A DNA stretch of 64,000 nt from Yoonia rosea (lineage in GTDB: Bacteria; Pseudomonadota; Alphaproteobacteria; Rhodobacterales; Rhodobacteraceae). The translations under genes were made by a program, and so were the position numbers. The stretch covers positions 1,612,001 to 1,676,000 of the forward strand of contig NZ_FTPR01000001.1 in NCBI RefSeq assembly GCF_900156505.1, in the 5' to 3' direction. The notes beneath the pieces are model-generated. The model saw only the letters and a program-made list of their open reading frames with translations. It was not told the origin of the DNA and searched no databases. How positions within the stretch are numbered: the first letter of the stretch is position 1; the number at the start of each line of letters is the position of its first letter. Positions 1 through 8,924 of this stretch are shown in pieces.

Positions 1-202
1 CGCGGGTCCAGGCGCCGCAATCCCACTGCCGCCCGTCCGCCGAACAGGGTTGCCCCATTTCCGGCGCATCAATCCCGAAAAGCCGCACCCGTGTGCCGCC
101 CACGTCGATTGTGTCGGCATCAATCACGCGGACCGTGCCGTTGGGGGCCGCCATCGCTGGAGTGGCACAGAGCGCCACAAGAAGGGTCAACAAGCGAAAC
201 AT
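1..202 (-). CDS. Thermonuclease-family (SNase-like) secreted protein, N-terminal part
   Basis: This is a gene fragment; the C-terminal part runs off the left edge of the window. The 67 visible residues begin with a signal peptide (MFRLLTLLVALCATPAMA). A typical start of the staphylococcal-nuclease fold follows, with VIDADTIDVGG and VRLFGIDAPE, where the aspartates of the DADT and GIDAPE motifs bind Ca2+ in characterised thermonucleases. A Cys pair (QPCSADGRQWDCG) is common in the alphaproteobacterial members. The predicted role is a secreted or periplasmic nuclease; substrate and activity are inferred from the family only. The ATG at 200-202 is the natural start because the signal peptide begins there. 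Confidence 0.85.
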   Translation of the reverse strand, partial: MFRLLTLLVALCATPAMAAPNGTVRVIDADTIDVGGTRVRLFGIDAPEMGQPCSADGRQWDCGAWTR

Positions 203-286
203 TCTCTGAGTTAGAGAAGAGTTAAGCCCTGCTTCAAGCCCGATTGGGGATAAAGGTTAAAAGAGTGTTAACATGTCACAGGTTTC

Positions 287-1945
287 TTACCGCTGCTGCG
301 TTTCCCAGTGCGGATGGATCCACGGCTGATCATTTGCGGGCGCCAAAGGTTGCCGTTGCAGGATGTGATCTGCCGCCTTCTCGCCAACCATGATCGAAGG
401 CCCGTTGGTGTTGCCATTGGTGACACGCGGAAAGATCGAACTATCCGCCACGCGCAGACCCGTGACCCCGATCACACGGGTTTCAGGATCGACCACCGCC
501 ATCGGATCGCTGGGGTCGCCCATCTTGCAGGTGCCGCAGGGGTGATAGGCGCTTTCAGCGTGTTCACGGATCACGGCGTCAAGCTCTTCATCGGTTTGGG
601 CCGCATCACCCGGTTGGATTTCATGGCCACGGAATTCATCGAATGCCGGTTGCGCAAAAATCTCGCGGGTCAGGCGGATACAGGTGCGGAAGTCTTCCCA
701 GTCCTGCGGATGGGACATATAATTGAATTCGATTTTCGGGTGATCATTCGGGTCGGCTGACCGCAACGTGACCTGCCCGCGCGATTGGGATCGCATCGGC
801 CCGACATGCGCCTGAAACCCGTGGCCTTCGGGGACGGTCTTGCCATCATAGCTGACGGCAATCGGCAGGAAATGGTATTGGATATCGGGATATTTGACGC
901 CCGCTTTGGAGCGGATGAAACCTGCGCTCTCGAATTGGTTCGAACTGCCAAGGCCGGTTTTCCACAAAAGCCACTCCAGCCCGATTTTCGCTTTGCCGCG
1001 GATATTCCAATGCGCGAAAAGCGAGACCGGTTTTGTCGCGGCCTGCTGGATGTAAAGTTCCAGATGGTCCTGCAGGTTCTGGCCGACACCGGGGCGGTCG
1101 GCGATGACCTCAATCCCGTGCTCCGCCAGATGTGCGGCGGGGCCAATGCCCGAAAGCATCAGCAGTTTGGGTGAGTTCAGTGACGAGGCCGCGATGATGA
1201 CCTCTTTATTGGCTTTGATCACCTCGATCTTCTTGCCACGGCTGACCTCAACCCCGACGGCGCGGCCATTCTCGATCACGATGCGCCGCGCCAGCGCATG
1301 GGTGATATTACAGTTGGGACGCTTGAGCGCAGGACGCAGGTAGGCCGTTGCCGCCGACCAGCGCTTGCCTTTGTAAATGGTGGCGTCGAACGGTCCGAAC
1401 CCTTCCTGCTGCTCGCCGTTATAGTCATCTGTGACAGGATAGCCCGCCTGACGCCCTGCTTCGACAAAAGCGCGTGTGAGGGGGTTTTTGCGCGGGCCGC
1501 GGGTGACATACAGCGGCCCGTCTTTGCCGCGCCATGCCGGATCACCGCCATGGCCACCATCGTGCCAATGCTCCATCCGTTTGAAATAGGGCAGCACATC
1601 GGCATAGGACCAGCCGTGCGCACCGCTTTCTGCCCAATAGTCATAATCGCATGCGTGCCCGCGCACATAGATCATGCCGTTGATCGAGGAAGATCCGCCG
1701 ATCACCTTGCCCCGTGGCGTGACCAACTGCCGCCCACCCAAATGTGGCTCGGGCTCGGATTTCATGCCCCAGTCATAGCGCGACATATTCATCGGATAAG
1801 AGAGTGCCGCCGGCATCTGGATGAACGGCCCTGCATCGGAGCCGCCATATTCGATGATAAGGACCTGCTTGCCTGCTTCGGCAAGACGGTAGGCGATGGC
1901 GCAGCCAGCAGAGCCTGCGCCGACGATGACATAATCAGCCTGCAT
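287..1945 (-). CDS. betA: Choline dehydrogenase (GMC oxidoreductase)
   Basis: This FAD enzyme oxidises choline to betaine aldehyde, and often on to glycine betaine. From the chosen start it is 552 residues, close to E. coli BetA. Visible signs are the FAD dinucleotide motif VGAGSAG at residues 8-14, the GMC signature region ([13 protein letters not shown]), and the C-terminal active site with the candidate catalytic His near residue 468 in [11 protein letters not shown] and Asn in GNTNGPS. An upstream in-frame ATG at 1999 would add 18 non-conserved residues. The ATG at 1945 has a good AAGGAG site 7 nt upstream, so I use it. It lies downstream of betC on the same strand, 137 bp away, completing betI-betC-betA. 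Confidence 0.95.
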   Translation of the reverse strand: MQADYVIVGAGSAGCAIAYRLAEAGKQVLIIEYGGSDAGPFIQMPAALSYPMNMSRYDWGMKSEPEPHLGGRQLVTPRGKVIGGSSSINGMIYVRGHACDYDYWAESGAHGWSYADVLPYFKRMEHWHDGGHGGDPAWRGKDGPLYVTRGPRKNPLTRAFVEAGRQAGYPVTDDYNGEQQEGFGPFDATIYKGKRWSAATAYLRPALKRPNCNITHALARRIVIENGRAVGVEVSRGKKIEVIKANKEVIIAASSLNSPKLLMLSGIGPAAHLAEHGIEVIADRPGVGQNLQDHLELYIQQAATKPVSLFAHWNIRGKAKIGLEWLLWKTGLGSSNQFESAGFIRSKAGVKYPDIQYHFLPIAVSYDGKTVPEGHGFQAHVGPMRSQSRGQVTLRSADPNDHPKIEFNYMSHPQDWEDFRTCIRLTREIFAQPAFDEFRGHEIQPGDAAQTDEELDAVIREHAESAYHPCGTCKMGDPSDPMAVVDPETRVIGVTGLRVADSSIFPRVTNGNTNGPSIMVGEKAADHILQRQPLAPANDQPWIHPHWETQQR

Positions 1946-2043
1946 CAGCGCGCTCCTTGCGCCTGACGGCGCTCGTCGCGGGGCGAAGAATGCGCGCAAG
2001 CGCGTGATGAGCGGGTGTTGGTATCATGGAGCATAGGGCAGAA

Positions 2044-2072
2044 GCCTCCGGCGGAAGTTTGAAAGGACATGG
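2044..2072 (-). repeat. 29-nt 3'-flanking element, copy 1 (downstream of betC)
   Basis: Read on the minus strand, the element starts CCATGTCCTTTC and ends CCGCCGGAGGC. It lies about 10 nt after the betC stop codon. A copy matching at 28 of 29 positions lies just after choV (7090-7118) in the same orientation relative to transcription. The GC-rich end is an imperfect palindrome (CCxCCGGxGG). Elements of this look are frequent behind genes in Rhodobacteraceae as I remember them; the function (3'-end processing, termination, or simply repetitive DNA) is not established here. Confidence 0.7.
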
Positions 2073-2082
2073 AAAGACGCGG

Positions 2083-3591
2083 TTATTCACCACGCGGGAA
2101 GCGCTGGTTCTCTTCGAGCACATTCAGGTCCATATGATTGCGCATGTAGCGTTCGGAGGCCTTTTGCAGCGGCTGGTAGTCCCACGGGTAATAATTGCCG
2201 TTGCGCAAGGCTTCATAGACCACCCAGCGGCAGGCTTGGGATTGGCGCACGGCTGCGTCGAATTGGGCCAAGTCCCAGCGCGTTTCGGATTTGGCGCGCA
2301 GTTGTGCAAGCGTGCCCTGATGGGCCGGGGCGTCTGCGAGGTTGATCAGTTCGTGCGGATCTGCCTCCAGATCAAACAACTGATCAGGGTCCAGCGCGCA
2401 GCGGGTGTATTTCCATTTGCCATAGCGCAGGCAGACCAAGGGCGCTTCGCTGCCTTCGGCCGCGTATTCCATGGCGACAGGCGCGTCGCGGGTGCTGCCT
2501 TGACCGAGAGGCACAAGGCTTTCGCCGGTGGTCCAAGGGGCAACTTCGGACATATCGACGCCTGCCAGTGCACAGAGCGTCGGCGTCACGTCGATTGTGC
2601 TGACAGGGGTCGTGTTCAGGCCCGGTGCCATATCAGGGCTCGCGATCATCAAGGGGACGCGTGCAGAGCCTTCAAAGAAGGACATTTTGAACCACAGCCC
2701 CCTCTCGCCCAGCATATCGCCGTGATCCGACACGAAGACGATTGTCGCCTCTTGCCGCGTGTCCTGAAGCGTTTGCAGTATCTCTCCGATCTTGTCGTCC
2801 AGGTAGGAGATATTGGCGAAATAGGCGCGGCGCGCGCGCCTGATATCGTCATCCGTGATCTTGAAGTTGTCACGGTCGTTGGCATCAAGGATCCGCCGCG
2901 AATGCGCATCCTGATCGGCGTAGGGGATTGGTCCGACCTGTGGCATCAAATGGGCGCAGTCTGCGTAAAGGTCCCAGTATTTCTTGCGCGCCACATAAGG
3001 ATCGTGCGGGTGCGTAAAGCTGACCGTCAGGCACCAGGGCCGCGCGTCATGTCCGCGTGACAGGTCATACAGCTTGCGTGTCGCATTATAGCAGACCTCG
3101 TCATCATACTCCATCTGGTTGGTGATTTCGGCCACACCCGCGCCTGTCACAGATCCCATGTTGTGATACCACCAATCAATCCGCTCTCCGGGTTTGCGAT
3201 AGTCAGGGGTCCAACCGAAATCAGCGGGGTAGATGTCAGTTGTCAGACGTTCCTCGAAGCCGTGCATCTGATCCGGGCCGACAAAATGCATCTTGCCCGA
3301 CAGGCAGGTCTGATAGCCCGCACGCCGCAGGTGATGGGCATAGGTCGGGATTGAAGAGGCAAATTCGGCAGCATTGTCATAGACACCCGTCCTCGATGGC
3401 AAGAGCCCCGACATGAATGATGCCCGCCCCGGCGCGCAGAGCGGTGAGGCCGTATAGGCGTTGGCAAAGCGTGTTGACCGTGCCGCCAGCGCCTTGAGAT
3501 TTGGTGCATGCAGCCAATCGGCAGGCCCATCGGGAAACAGCGTGCCATTCAACTGGTCAACCATGATGATCAGGATGTTGGGGTGTGTCAT
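2083..3591 (-). CDS. betC: Choline-sulfatase
   Basis: Hydrolyses choline-O-sulfate to choline and sulfate, feeding the betaine pathway. At 502 residues it is the normal length for BetC. The sulfatase active-site signature C-x-P-x-R is present as CAPGR at residues 52-56, and this Cys would be converted to formylglycine. The N-terminus (ILIIMVDQLNG) carries the metal-binding Asp of alkaline-phosphatase-fold sulfatases, and VFVSDHGDMLGERG supplies later metal ligands. The C-terminal region typical of choline-sulfatases, ending in MDLNVLEENQRFPRG, is present. It overlaps betI by 4 bp (ATGA), so the two are translationally coupled. The gene order betI-betC-betA supports the call strongly. Confidence 0.95.
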   Translation of the reverse strand: MTHPNILIIMVDQLNGTLFPDGPADWLHAPNLKALAARSTRFANAYTASPLCAPGRASFMSGLLPSRTGVYDNAAEFASSIPTYAHHLRRAGYQTCLSGKMHFVGPDQMHGFEERLTTDIYPADFGWTPDYRKPGERIDWWYHNMGSVTGAGVAEITNQMEYDDEVCYNATRKLYDLSRGHDARPWCLTVSFTHPHDPYVARKKYWDLYADCAHLMPQVGPIPYADQDAHSRRILDANDRDNFKITDDDIRRARRAYFANISYLDDKIGEILQTLQDTRQEATIVFVSDHGDMLGERGLWFKMSFFEGSARVPLMIASPDMAPGLNTTPVSTIDVTPTLCALAGVDMSEVAPWTTGESLVPLGQGSTRDAPVAMEYAAEGSEAPLVCLRYGKWKYTRCALDPDQLFDLEADPHELINLADAPAHQGTLAQLRAKSETRWDLAQFDAAVRQSQACRWVVYEALRNGNYYPWDYQPLQKASERYMRNHMDLNVLEENQRFPRGE

Positions 3592-4172
3592 TGGGTCCGT
3601 CCCGCCAGTTCAATGTGTAAAAGAGCAAGCGCCTGTCGCGTGGCATCTGATTGCTCGGATGTCATCCGCGAAAGTCCCTGCCGTAGATAGAGCCCGTCGA
3701 TCAGTGCAGCGATTCGTGTTGCGGCCCCTTCGGCGCGATCGCCAATAAGCGGGCGCAGATCGTGCAGCAAGTTACTGTGAAGCCGTCTTTGATAAATGCG
3801 CAGCAGCGCATGGGCATTGGCGGAGGTCTGCGCCAGCACATAGAAATTCAGCCATGCGGCAATCACCTCGGGCTGGAAATTGTTTGCAGTAAACCCCGCG
3901 CGAACAATCGCCTCAAGCCGCTCTTTATGGCCTTTGGCCTGCCTCAGCGCGCTGCATACTTCATGTCTGTAGTCCGAGAGCGTGTGGCGCATGGCGGCCA
4001 GAAAAATCTGCTCCTTGCCGCCAAAATAGTGATGCGCCAGCGCTGACGACATGCCCGCACGCTTGGCAATATTGCTTACCGTCACGTCCAGATTTCCGAC
4101 AGCACCGATTTCGTCAATCGTGGCTTTCACTAAGGCCGCGCGGCGGATAGGCTCCATTCCAAGCTTGGGCAT
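3588..4172 (-). CDS. betI: TetR-family choline-responsive repressor BetI
   Basis: This 194-residue TetR regulator has an N-terminal helix-turn-helix at about residues 27-55 (VSNIAKRAGMSSALAHHYFGGK), a motif characteristic of BetI. It is the first gene of betI-betC-betA and diverges from choXWV across an 81-bp spacer that contains a perfect inverted repeat (4217-4230). In known systems BetI represses bet genes and choline relieves repression. Here it probably controls both arms from that one operator; this is inference from position. The stop overlaps the betC start by 4 bp. Confidence 0.93.
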   Translation of the reverse strand: MPKLGMEPIRRAALVKATIDEIGAVGNLDVTVSNIAKRAGMSSALAHHYFGGKEQIFLAAMRHTLSDYRHEVCSALRQAKGHKERLEAIVRAGFTANNFQPEVIAAWLNFYVLAQTSANAHALLRIYQRRLHSNLLHDLRPLIGDRAEGAATRIAALIDGLYLRQGLSRMTSEQSDATRQALALLHIELAGRTQ

Positions 4173-4216
4173 GTTTTCCTCTTCATGGGTGTGTCCGAGC
4201 AGATAATTGGTTCTTT

Positions 4217-4230
4217 ATTGACTCGTCAAT
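4217..4230. promoter_or_regulatory. Probable BetI operator
   Basis: The sequence ATTGACTCGTCAAT has perfect 6-bp arms (ATTGAC/GTCAAT) around a 2-nt centre. It sits in the short divergent spacer between betI (starts 4172) and choX (starts 4254). It resembles the TTGA-N-TCAA core of operators known for BetI. It is the only conspicuous palindrome in the spacer, so it likely controls both the betICA and choXWV promoters. Binding is not shown by the sequence. Confidence 0.7.
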
Positions 4231-4253
4231 CAAGAAAAAACTGGGAGAACGAT

Positions 4254-5177
4254 ATGAAACTGAAATCAACCCTTTCCGTGCTGGCGATCTGCGCGGCCGC
4301 GCCGGCCTTGGCGGACTGTGACACCGTCACCTTCTCTGATGTGGGCTGGACCGATATTACCGCGACAACAGCCGCGACAACTGTGGTGCTGGAAGCGCTC
4401 GGCTATGACACCGACATCAAGGTGCTTTCCGTGCCTGTGACCTATATCTCGCTGGCCGAAGGCGATGTGGATGTGTTCCTTGGCAACTGGATGCCCACCA
4501 TGGAAGCCGATATCGCACCTTACCGCGAAGCAGGCACAGTCGATACGGTCCGCGCGAACCTTGAAGGTGCCAAATATACGCTTGCTGTGAACCGCGCGGC
4601 CGCGGACATGGGGATCGCCACCTTTGCCGATATCGCGGCAAATGCAGATGCGCTGGACGGCAAGATCTATGGCATCGAACCCGGCAATGACGGCAACCGC
4701 CTGATCATGGATATGATTGCGGCTGATGCATTCGGCCTGAGCGATTTTGAAGTCGTCGAAAGTTCCGAGCAGGGTATGCTGGCGCAGGTTGACCGCGCCT
4801 CTGGCCGCGATGAGCCGATTGTTTTCTTGGGCTGGGAACCCCACCCGATGAACGCTAACTTCGATATGTCCTACCTCGAAGGCGGCGATGACTGGTTCGG
4901 CCCCAACCTTGGTGGCGCGACCGTGTTCACCAACACCTCGGCAGGTTACGCAGAAAGCTGCCCGAATGTCGGCACGCTTTTGAACAACCTGGAATTCTCG
5001 CTCGCCATGGAAAACGAGATCATGGGTGCCATCCTGAATGACGGAGCCGATCCTGCGGATGCCGCAACGGCTTGGTTGAAAACAAACCCTGATGCTTATG
5101 TGGCCTGGCTTGACGGTGTCACCACCAAGGACGGTGGTGATGCGGTCACAGCCGTGAACGCCGCCTTGGGCATGTAA
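4254..5177 (+). CDS. choX: Choline ABC transporter substrate-binding protein
   Basis: This periplasmic receptor is for choline uptake and is 307 residues with a clear signal peptide ending ...AAAPALA/D. The aromatic residues that form the choline box in Sinorhizobium ChoX have counterparts at W32 (DVGWTD), W78 (GNWMPTM), Y107 (AKYTLA) and W193 (FLGWEPHPMN), at almost constant offset. I prefer the ATG at 4254, preceded by GGGAGAAC, over the in-frame codon at 4185, because the signal peptide begins there. It is the first gene of choXWV, diverging from betI across a palindromic operator. A strong hairpin follows the stop codon, which may stabilise the choX message relative to choWV. Confidence 0.96.
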   Translation: MKLKSTLSVLAICAAAPALADCDTVTFSDVGWTDITATTAATTVVLEALGYDTDIKVLSVPVTYISLAEGDVDVFLGNWMPTMEADIAPYREAGTVDTVRANLEGAKYTLAVNRAAADMGIATFADIAANADALDGKIYGIEPGNDGNRLIMDMIAADAFGLSDFEVVESSEQGMLAQVDRASGRDEPIVFLGWEPHPMNANFDMSYLEGGDDWFGPNLGGATVFTNTSAGYAESCPNVGTLLNNLEFSLAMENEIMGAILNDGADPADAATAWLKTNPDAYVAWLDGVTTKDGGDAVTAVNAALGM

Positions 5178-5186
5178 GACGGTTTT

Positions 5187-5211
5187 GACAGGCCCCCACG
5201 CGGGGCCTGTC
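5187..5211 (+). terminator. Intercistronic hairpin between choX and choW
   Basis: A perfect 10-bp stem (GACAGGCCCC / GGGGCCTGTC) with a CACGC loop lies 10 nt after the choX stop codon and 24 nt before choW. There is no proper U-tract (GCATTTAAG follows). It is therefore more likely an mRNA-stabilising or partial-termination structure than a full terminator. Such hairpins are usual behind binding-protein genes of ABC operons and raise the receptor-to-permease ratio. Confidence 0.75.
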
Positions 5212-5234
5212 GCATTTAAGACGGAAGGTGCGGC

Positions 5235-6068
5235 ATGGACTGGCTGACGGAGAACAAAATTCCGATTGGAGCATGGGCGAAATCCATCTTTGATTGGATG
5301 AACAACAACCTCGGCTTTTTCTTTGACTGGCTGTCCGACACGATGGAAGCGCTGATCGATGCGATCCTCTGGGTGCTCGAAACACCGCATCCGTTCTTTA
5401 TTATCGCCGCCTTTGCTGCGCTCACGTGGTTGCTGCAACGTAACTGGAAAACACCGCTCTTCATCGTGGTTGGATTCCTGTTCATCCTGAACCAGGACTA
5501 CTGGGAAGAGACGATGCAGTCGCTGACGCTTGTGCTCTCGGCCTGCGTCGTCTGCATGGGAATTGGGGTGCCTGTGGGGATTGCCGCCGCGCATCGCCCG
5601 CGCCTTTACCGCGCGATGGTGCCGGTGCTGGACCTGATGCAAACCCTGCCCACGTTTGTCTATCTGATCCCCGCGATTGTTTTCTTCGGCATCGGCATGG
5701 TGCCCGGCCTGATCGCAACGGTGATCTTTGTTCTCCCTGCCCCGATCCGTCTGACCTATTTGGGCGTTTCCTCGACCCCTACGCCACTTTTGGAAGCCGC
5801 CCAAGCCTTTGGCGCGACCAAACGGCAGGTACTCTTCAAGGTCGAACTGCCCTCCGCCCTGCCGCAAATCATGGCAGGGCTCAACCAGACGATTATGCTG
5901 TCGCTGTCGATGGTCGTGATCGCGGCCTTGGTCGGGGCCAGCGGGCTTGGCGTGCCGGTGATCCGCGCGCTGAACACGGTGAACACCTCTCTGGGCTTTG
6001 AAAGCGGCTTTGTGATCGTCGTGGTCGCCATCATGCTGGACCGGATGCTGCGGGTGAAATCGAAATGA
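5235..6068 (+). CDS. choW: Choline ABC transporter permease
   Basis: This 277-residue inner-membrane protein belongs to the ProW/OpuAB permease family. The N-terminal part has two hydrophobic stretches (ILWVLETPHPFFIIAAFAAL and TPLFIVVGFLFIL), followed by a core of about five helices. The permease EAA-type loop that contacts the ATPase reads EAAQAFGATKRQVLFKVELPSALPQIMAG. It starts 57 bp after choX and its stop overlaps the choV start by 4 bp (ATGA). Order and length match choXWV of rhizobia and roseobacters. It forms the membrane channel for choline taken from ChoX. Confidence 0.95.
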   Translation: MDWLTENKIPIGAWAKSIFDWMNNNLGFFFDWLSDTMEALIDAILWVLETPHPFFIIAAFAALTWLLQRNWKTPLFIVVGFLFILNQDYWEETMQSLTLVLSACVVCMGIGVPVGIAAAHRPRLYRAMVPVLDLMQTLPTFVYLIPAIVFFGIGMVPGLIATVIFVLPAPIRLTYLGVSSTPTPLLEAAQAFGATKRQVLFKVELPSALPQIMAGLNQTIMLSLSMVVIAALVGASGLGVPVIRALNTVNTSLGFESGFVIVVVAIMLDRMLRVKSK

Positions 6069-7078
6069 ATGCTGTTGAATTTGATAACGTCTCGATCGTC
6101 TTTGGCGCACGGCCGGAAACCGCCCTGCCCTTGATGGATCAAGGTCTGGAACGCCCCGAAATTCGCGAAAAAACCGATCAGATTTTGGGGGTGCATAATT
6201 GCTCGCTCAATGTCGCGGCGGGCGAAATTCTTGTGCTGATGGGGTTGTCGGGGTCAGGTAAATCCACACTGTTGCGGGCCGTCAACGGCCTGAACCCCGT
6301 GATCCGTGGCGAAGTCCGCATTTTCGACGGCGACTGGACCTGCAGTGTCGGCAATAGCTCCGAGGCGGACTTGCGCCGTGTGCGCCGCGAAAGCGTCTCG
6401 ATGGTGTTTCAGCAATTCGGCCTGCTGCCATGGCGCACCGTGCGCGATAACGTGGGCCTCGGGCTTGAACTGGCGGGGATGGAGCCCGCCGCACGACGTG
6501 CCCGGGTCGATCAGGAACTTGAGATGGTGGGGCTGGCCGACCGCGCCGATGCGCTGGTGGGCGAACTCTCGGGCGGCATGCAACAGCGCGTGGGGCTTGC
6601 ACGCGCCTTTGCCACCGATGCACCGATCCTGCTGATGGACGAACCTTTCTCGGCGCTTGATCCGCTGATCCGCACGCGGCTGCAAGATGAGCTGCTCGAA
6701 CTGCAAAAACAACGCGGGCGCACGATTATCTTTGTCAGCCACGATCTGGATGAAGCCTTCAAGATCGGCAATCGCATCGCGATCATGGAAGGCGGGCGGA
6801 TTGTCCAATGTGGCACCCCGCGCGATATTTTCACCAATCCCGCCAATGGCTATGTGGCCGAATTCGTCGCCCATATGAACCCGCTGGGCGTATTGACCGC
6901 ACGCGATGTGATGACCGATGGGACCGCAGAGGGTATTGCAATTGATGTGGAAACACCGGTGCAGGCGATCATTGACCAGATTGACGGAACCGGCCTGCAA
7001 GTTACCGAAAACGGTGCGCCGATTGGGGTGGTGACACAAAGCTCGCTTATCGCAAGGCTCAGTCCCCAAGCGGACTGA
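6065..7078 (+). CDS. choV: Choline ABC transporter ATP-binding protein
   Basis: This 337-residue ATPase energises choline import. It shows Walker A GLSGSGKST at residues 60-68, the ABC signature LSGGMQQRV near 168-176, and Walker B ILLMDEP near 188-194. The C-terminal 65 residues (TARDVMTDG... through VVTQSSLIARL) look like a CBS-type domain, as in ProV/OpuAA. The first 45 residues, with MDQGLERPEIREKT, are the usual N-terminal extension of this subfamily. It is the last gene of the operon; a copy of the 29-nt 3' element follows the stop within 12 nt. Confidence 0.95.
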   Translation: MNAVEFDNVSIVFGARPETALPLMDQGLERPEIREKTDQILGVHNCSLNVAAGEILVLMGLSGSGKSTLLRAVNGLNPVIRGEVRIFDGDWTCSVGNSSEADLRRVRRESVSMVFQQFGLLPWRTVRDNVGLGLELAGMEPAARRARVDQELEMVGLADRADALVGELSGGMQQRVGLARAFATDAPILLMDEPFSALDPLIRTRLQDELLELQKQRGRTIIFVSHDLDEAFKIGNRIAIMEGGRIVQCGTPRDIFTNPANGYVAEFVAHMNPLGVLTARDVMTDGTAEGIAIDVETPVQAIIDQIDGTGLQVTENGAPIGVVTQSSLIARLSPQAD

Positions 7079-7089
7079 TCCGATATTTT

Positions 7090-7118
7090 CCATGTCCCTT
7101 CAAACTTCCGCCGGAGGC
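7090..7118 (+). repeat. 29-nt 3'-flanking element, copy 2 (downstream of choV)
   Basis: The element starts CCATGTCCCTTC and ends CCGCCGGAGGC. It differs at one of 29 positions from the reverse complement of the copy at 2044-2072. It lies between the convergent choV and EamA genes. Relative to transcription it has the same orientation as the copy behind betC, so the two make a 5-kb-spaced inverted pair around betC-betI-choXWV. Confidence 0.7.
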
Positions 7119-7119
7119 A

Positions 7120-8022
7120 TCACACCTTTGTCGCAGGTACCGCAGGCGTGATGTTACGCCGCGCCACAGCCTCGCGCCACGTGATGAAACTGACCGAGGC
7201 CATAATCACAGCACCACCGAAGATGACCCAACCATCCATGGCCTCACCGAAAACGACAGCGCCGAGCAAAACCGCCCAGACCAGTTGCAGGAACGTCACC
7301 GGTTGCGTCACCGTCAGCGGTGCGGCGGCAAAAGCCAGCGTCATGGAATAGTGCCCCGCCGTGGCAAAGCAGGCCACCAGAAACAGCCATCCCATTTGCG
7401 ACAGCGTCGGCGTCACCCAGACGGCCCAAGCAAAAGGGGCCAAGCCCACGGTCACTGTGATCGACAGCATGCCGACAACGACAGGGGCCGATACTTCGCC
7501 CGACAACTGCTTGGCGATCAGGTAGCCGATCGCAAAAAACACGGCCGTGCCGAGCATCGCGATATGGCCGATTTCCACCTCACGCACACCGGGTCGCAGG
7601 ATAATGATCGCACCAATCAGCGCCATGATGACGGCCGTCAATCGGCGCGGCGGAAGGCGTTCGCCCAAAAACAACGCCGCGCCCAACGAGACATAAACTG
7701 GCGAAAGATAATTCATCGCCGTGACTTCCGCGATGGGGATCCGCGCCATGGCAAAAAACCACAGGATCACCGCCAGCGTATGCACAGCCCCCCGCGCCCA
7801 GAACAGCTTTTTCTGCCGGCCCGTCAGATGGGCCGCCAGAATGGGCCGGATCATCGGCAACAAAAACACCAGCCCCAGAACATAGCGCAGAAACGCGGCC
7901 TGCGCGGCGGGCACGTCATCGCCCACGTGTTTGACCACAGCCGTGACAGCGACGAACATCAGGCCGGTAAAGACCATCCAGAAGATGCCCACAACTGGGC
8001 GCGATTGTGCTTGGGATGCCAT
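7120..8022 (-). CDS. EamA-family (DMT) transporter
   Basis: This 300-residue protein has about ten hydrophobic segments arranged as two EamA repeats, typical of drug/metabolite exporters. Landmarks are the repeat ends SPVYVSLGAALFLGERLP and LQLVWAVLLGAVVFGEAMDGW, where the E-x-(L/M) after the helix is characteristic. The N-terminal motif (FLRYVLGLVFLLPMI) is also family-typical. The substrate cannot be read from the sequence. It is convergent with choV and divergent from the downstream metallophosphoesterase. Two more EamA genes lie at 8921-9841 and 50151-51053. Confidence 0.88.
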   Translation of the reverse strand: MASQAQSRPVVGIFWMVFTGLMFVAVTAVVKHVGDDVPAAQAAFLRYVLGLVFLLPMIRPILAAHLTGRQKKLFWARGAVHTLAVILWFFAMARIPIAEVTAMNYLSPVYVSLGAALFLGERLPPRRLTAVIMALIGAIIILRPGVREVEIGHIAMLGTAVFFAIGYLIAKQLSGEVSAPVVVGMLSITVTVGLAPFAWAVWVTPTLSQMGWLFLVACFATAGHYSMTLAFAAAPLTVTQPVTFLQLVWAVLLGAVVFGEAMDGWVIFGGAVIMASVSFITWREAVARRNITPAVPATKV

Positions 8023-8108
8023 GCGCTATCCGTGGCACTAGAGCGCACCAAAGGCAAGCGCGCAAAAACCGCTGGATGAAGACGCGGAAGGCTCGTAACA
8101 ACGGTTGC

Positions 8109-8924
8109 ATGAAAATACTCTTTCTTGGCGATGTCATGGGCCGTGCGGGCCGCGCTGCGATTACCACCCACCTGCCCCGCTTGCGGGCGGCGTGGAAGCT
8201 GGATTTCGTCGTGGTGAATGGCGAAAATGCGACCTCTGGCATGGGGCTTTCGGGTGATCATGCGAACCTGCTGCTGGATGCGGGCGCGGATGTGGTGACC
8301 TTGGGCGATCATGCCTTCGACCAAAAGGACATGCTGGGTTTTATCGAGAAAGAACAGCGCATTATCCGCCCGATCAACTACTCCAAAGCCGCCCCCGGCG
8401 TCGGTGCACGGGTGTTTAACGCACCCGGCGGACGCAAGGTGCTGGTCGCGCAGGTGCTGGGGCAGGTCTTTATGAAGCGGCCCTTTGATGATCCGTTTTC
8501 AGCGCTGGACGCTATCTTGCGCCAGTACCCGATGGGCGGTCAGGTCGCGGCCAGCCTGATTGACATCCACTGCGAGGCCACGTCCGAAAAAATGGCTGTT
8601 GGTCATTTCTGTGACGGGCGTGCCAGCATCGTTGTCGGCACCCACACCCATGTGCCCACGGGCGACGCGATGATCCTGTCCGGTGGCACTGCCTATATGA
8701 CCGACGCGGGCATGTGCGGTGACTATAACTCTGTTATCGGCATGGAAAAAACCGAACCCCTGCGCCGGTTCATCACCGGTATGCCGAAATCACGCTTCAC
8801 CCCTGCGGCGGAAGAAGCGACACTCTCTGGCCTGTATGTCGAGACCGACAATATGACGGGCAAGGCGACCAGAGTGGAAATGGTGCGCCAAGGCGGGCGA
8901 CTGTCACAGGCGGGTCCTGCATGA
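8109..8924 (+). CDS. YmdB-family metallophosphoesterase
   Basis: This 271-residue protein belongs to the TIGR00282/YmdB family, whose Bacillus member hydrolyses 2',3'-cyclic nucleotides. Dinuclear metal-site motifs are visible: FLGDVMG (D8), VNGEN (E39-N40), LGDHAFD (D67, H68) and the late GTHTHVPTGD. I start at the ATG at 8109, where homologues begin with (M)KILFLGDV. The longer frame from 8007 overlaps the divergent EamA gene and has no conserved content. The stop overlaps the next gene by 4 bp, so it is probably co-transcribed with the EamA transporter and SLC13 permease that follow. Physiological role unknown here. Confidence 0.88.
   Translation: MKILFLGDVMGRAGRAAITTHLPRLRAAWKLDFVVVNGENATSGMGLSGDHANLLLDAGADVVTLGDHAFDQKDMLGFIEKEQRIIRPINYSKAAPGVGARVFNAPGGRKVLVAQVLGQVFMKRPFDDPFSALDAILRQYPMGGQVAASLIDIHCEATSEKMAVGHFCDGRASIVVGTHTHVPTGDAMILSGGTAYMTDAGMCGDYNSVIGMEKTEPLRRFITGMPKSRFTPAAEEATLSGLYVETDNMTGKATRVEMVRQGGRLSQAGPA

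Noticed and set aside
4266..6110. 614-codon open frame on the minus strand opposite choX/choW
   Set aside because: It is antisense to two well-supported transporter genes, has His/Arg/Gln-rich low-complexity composition with no domain, and has no plausible ribosome site.
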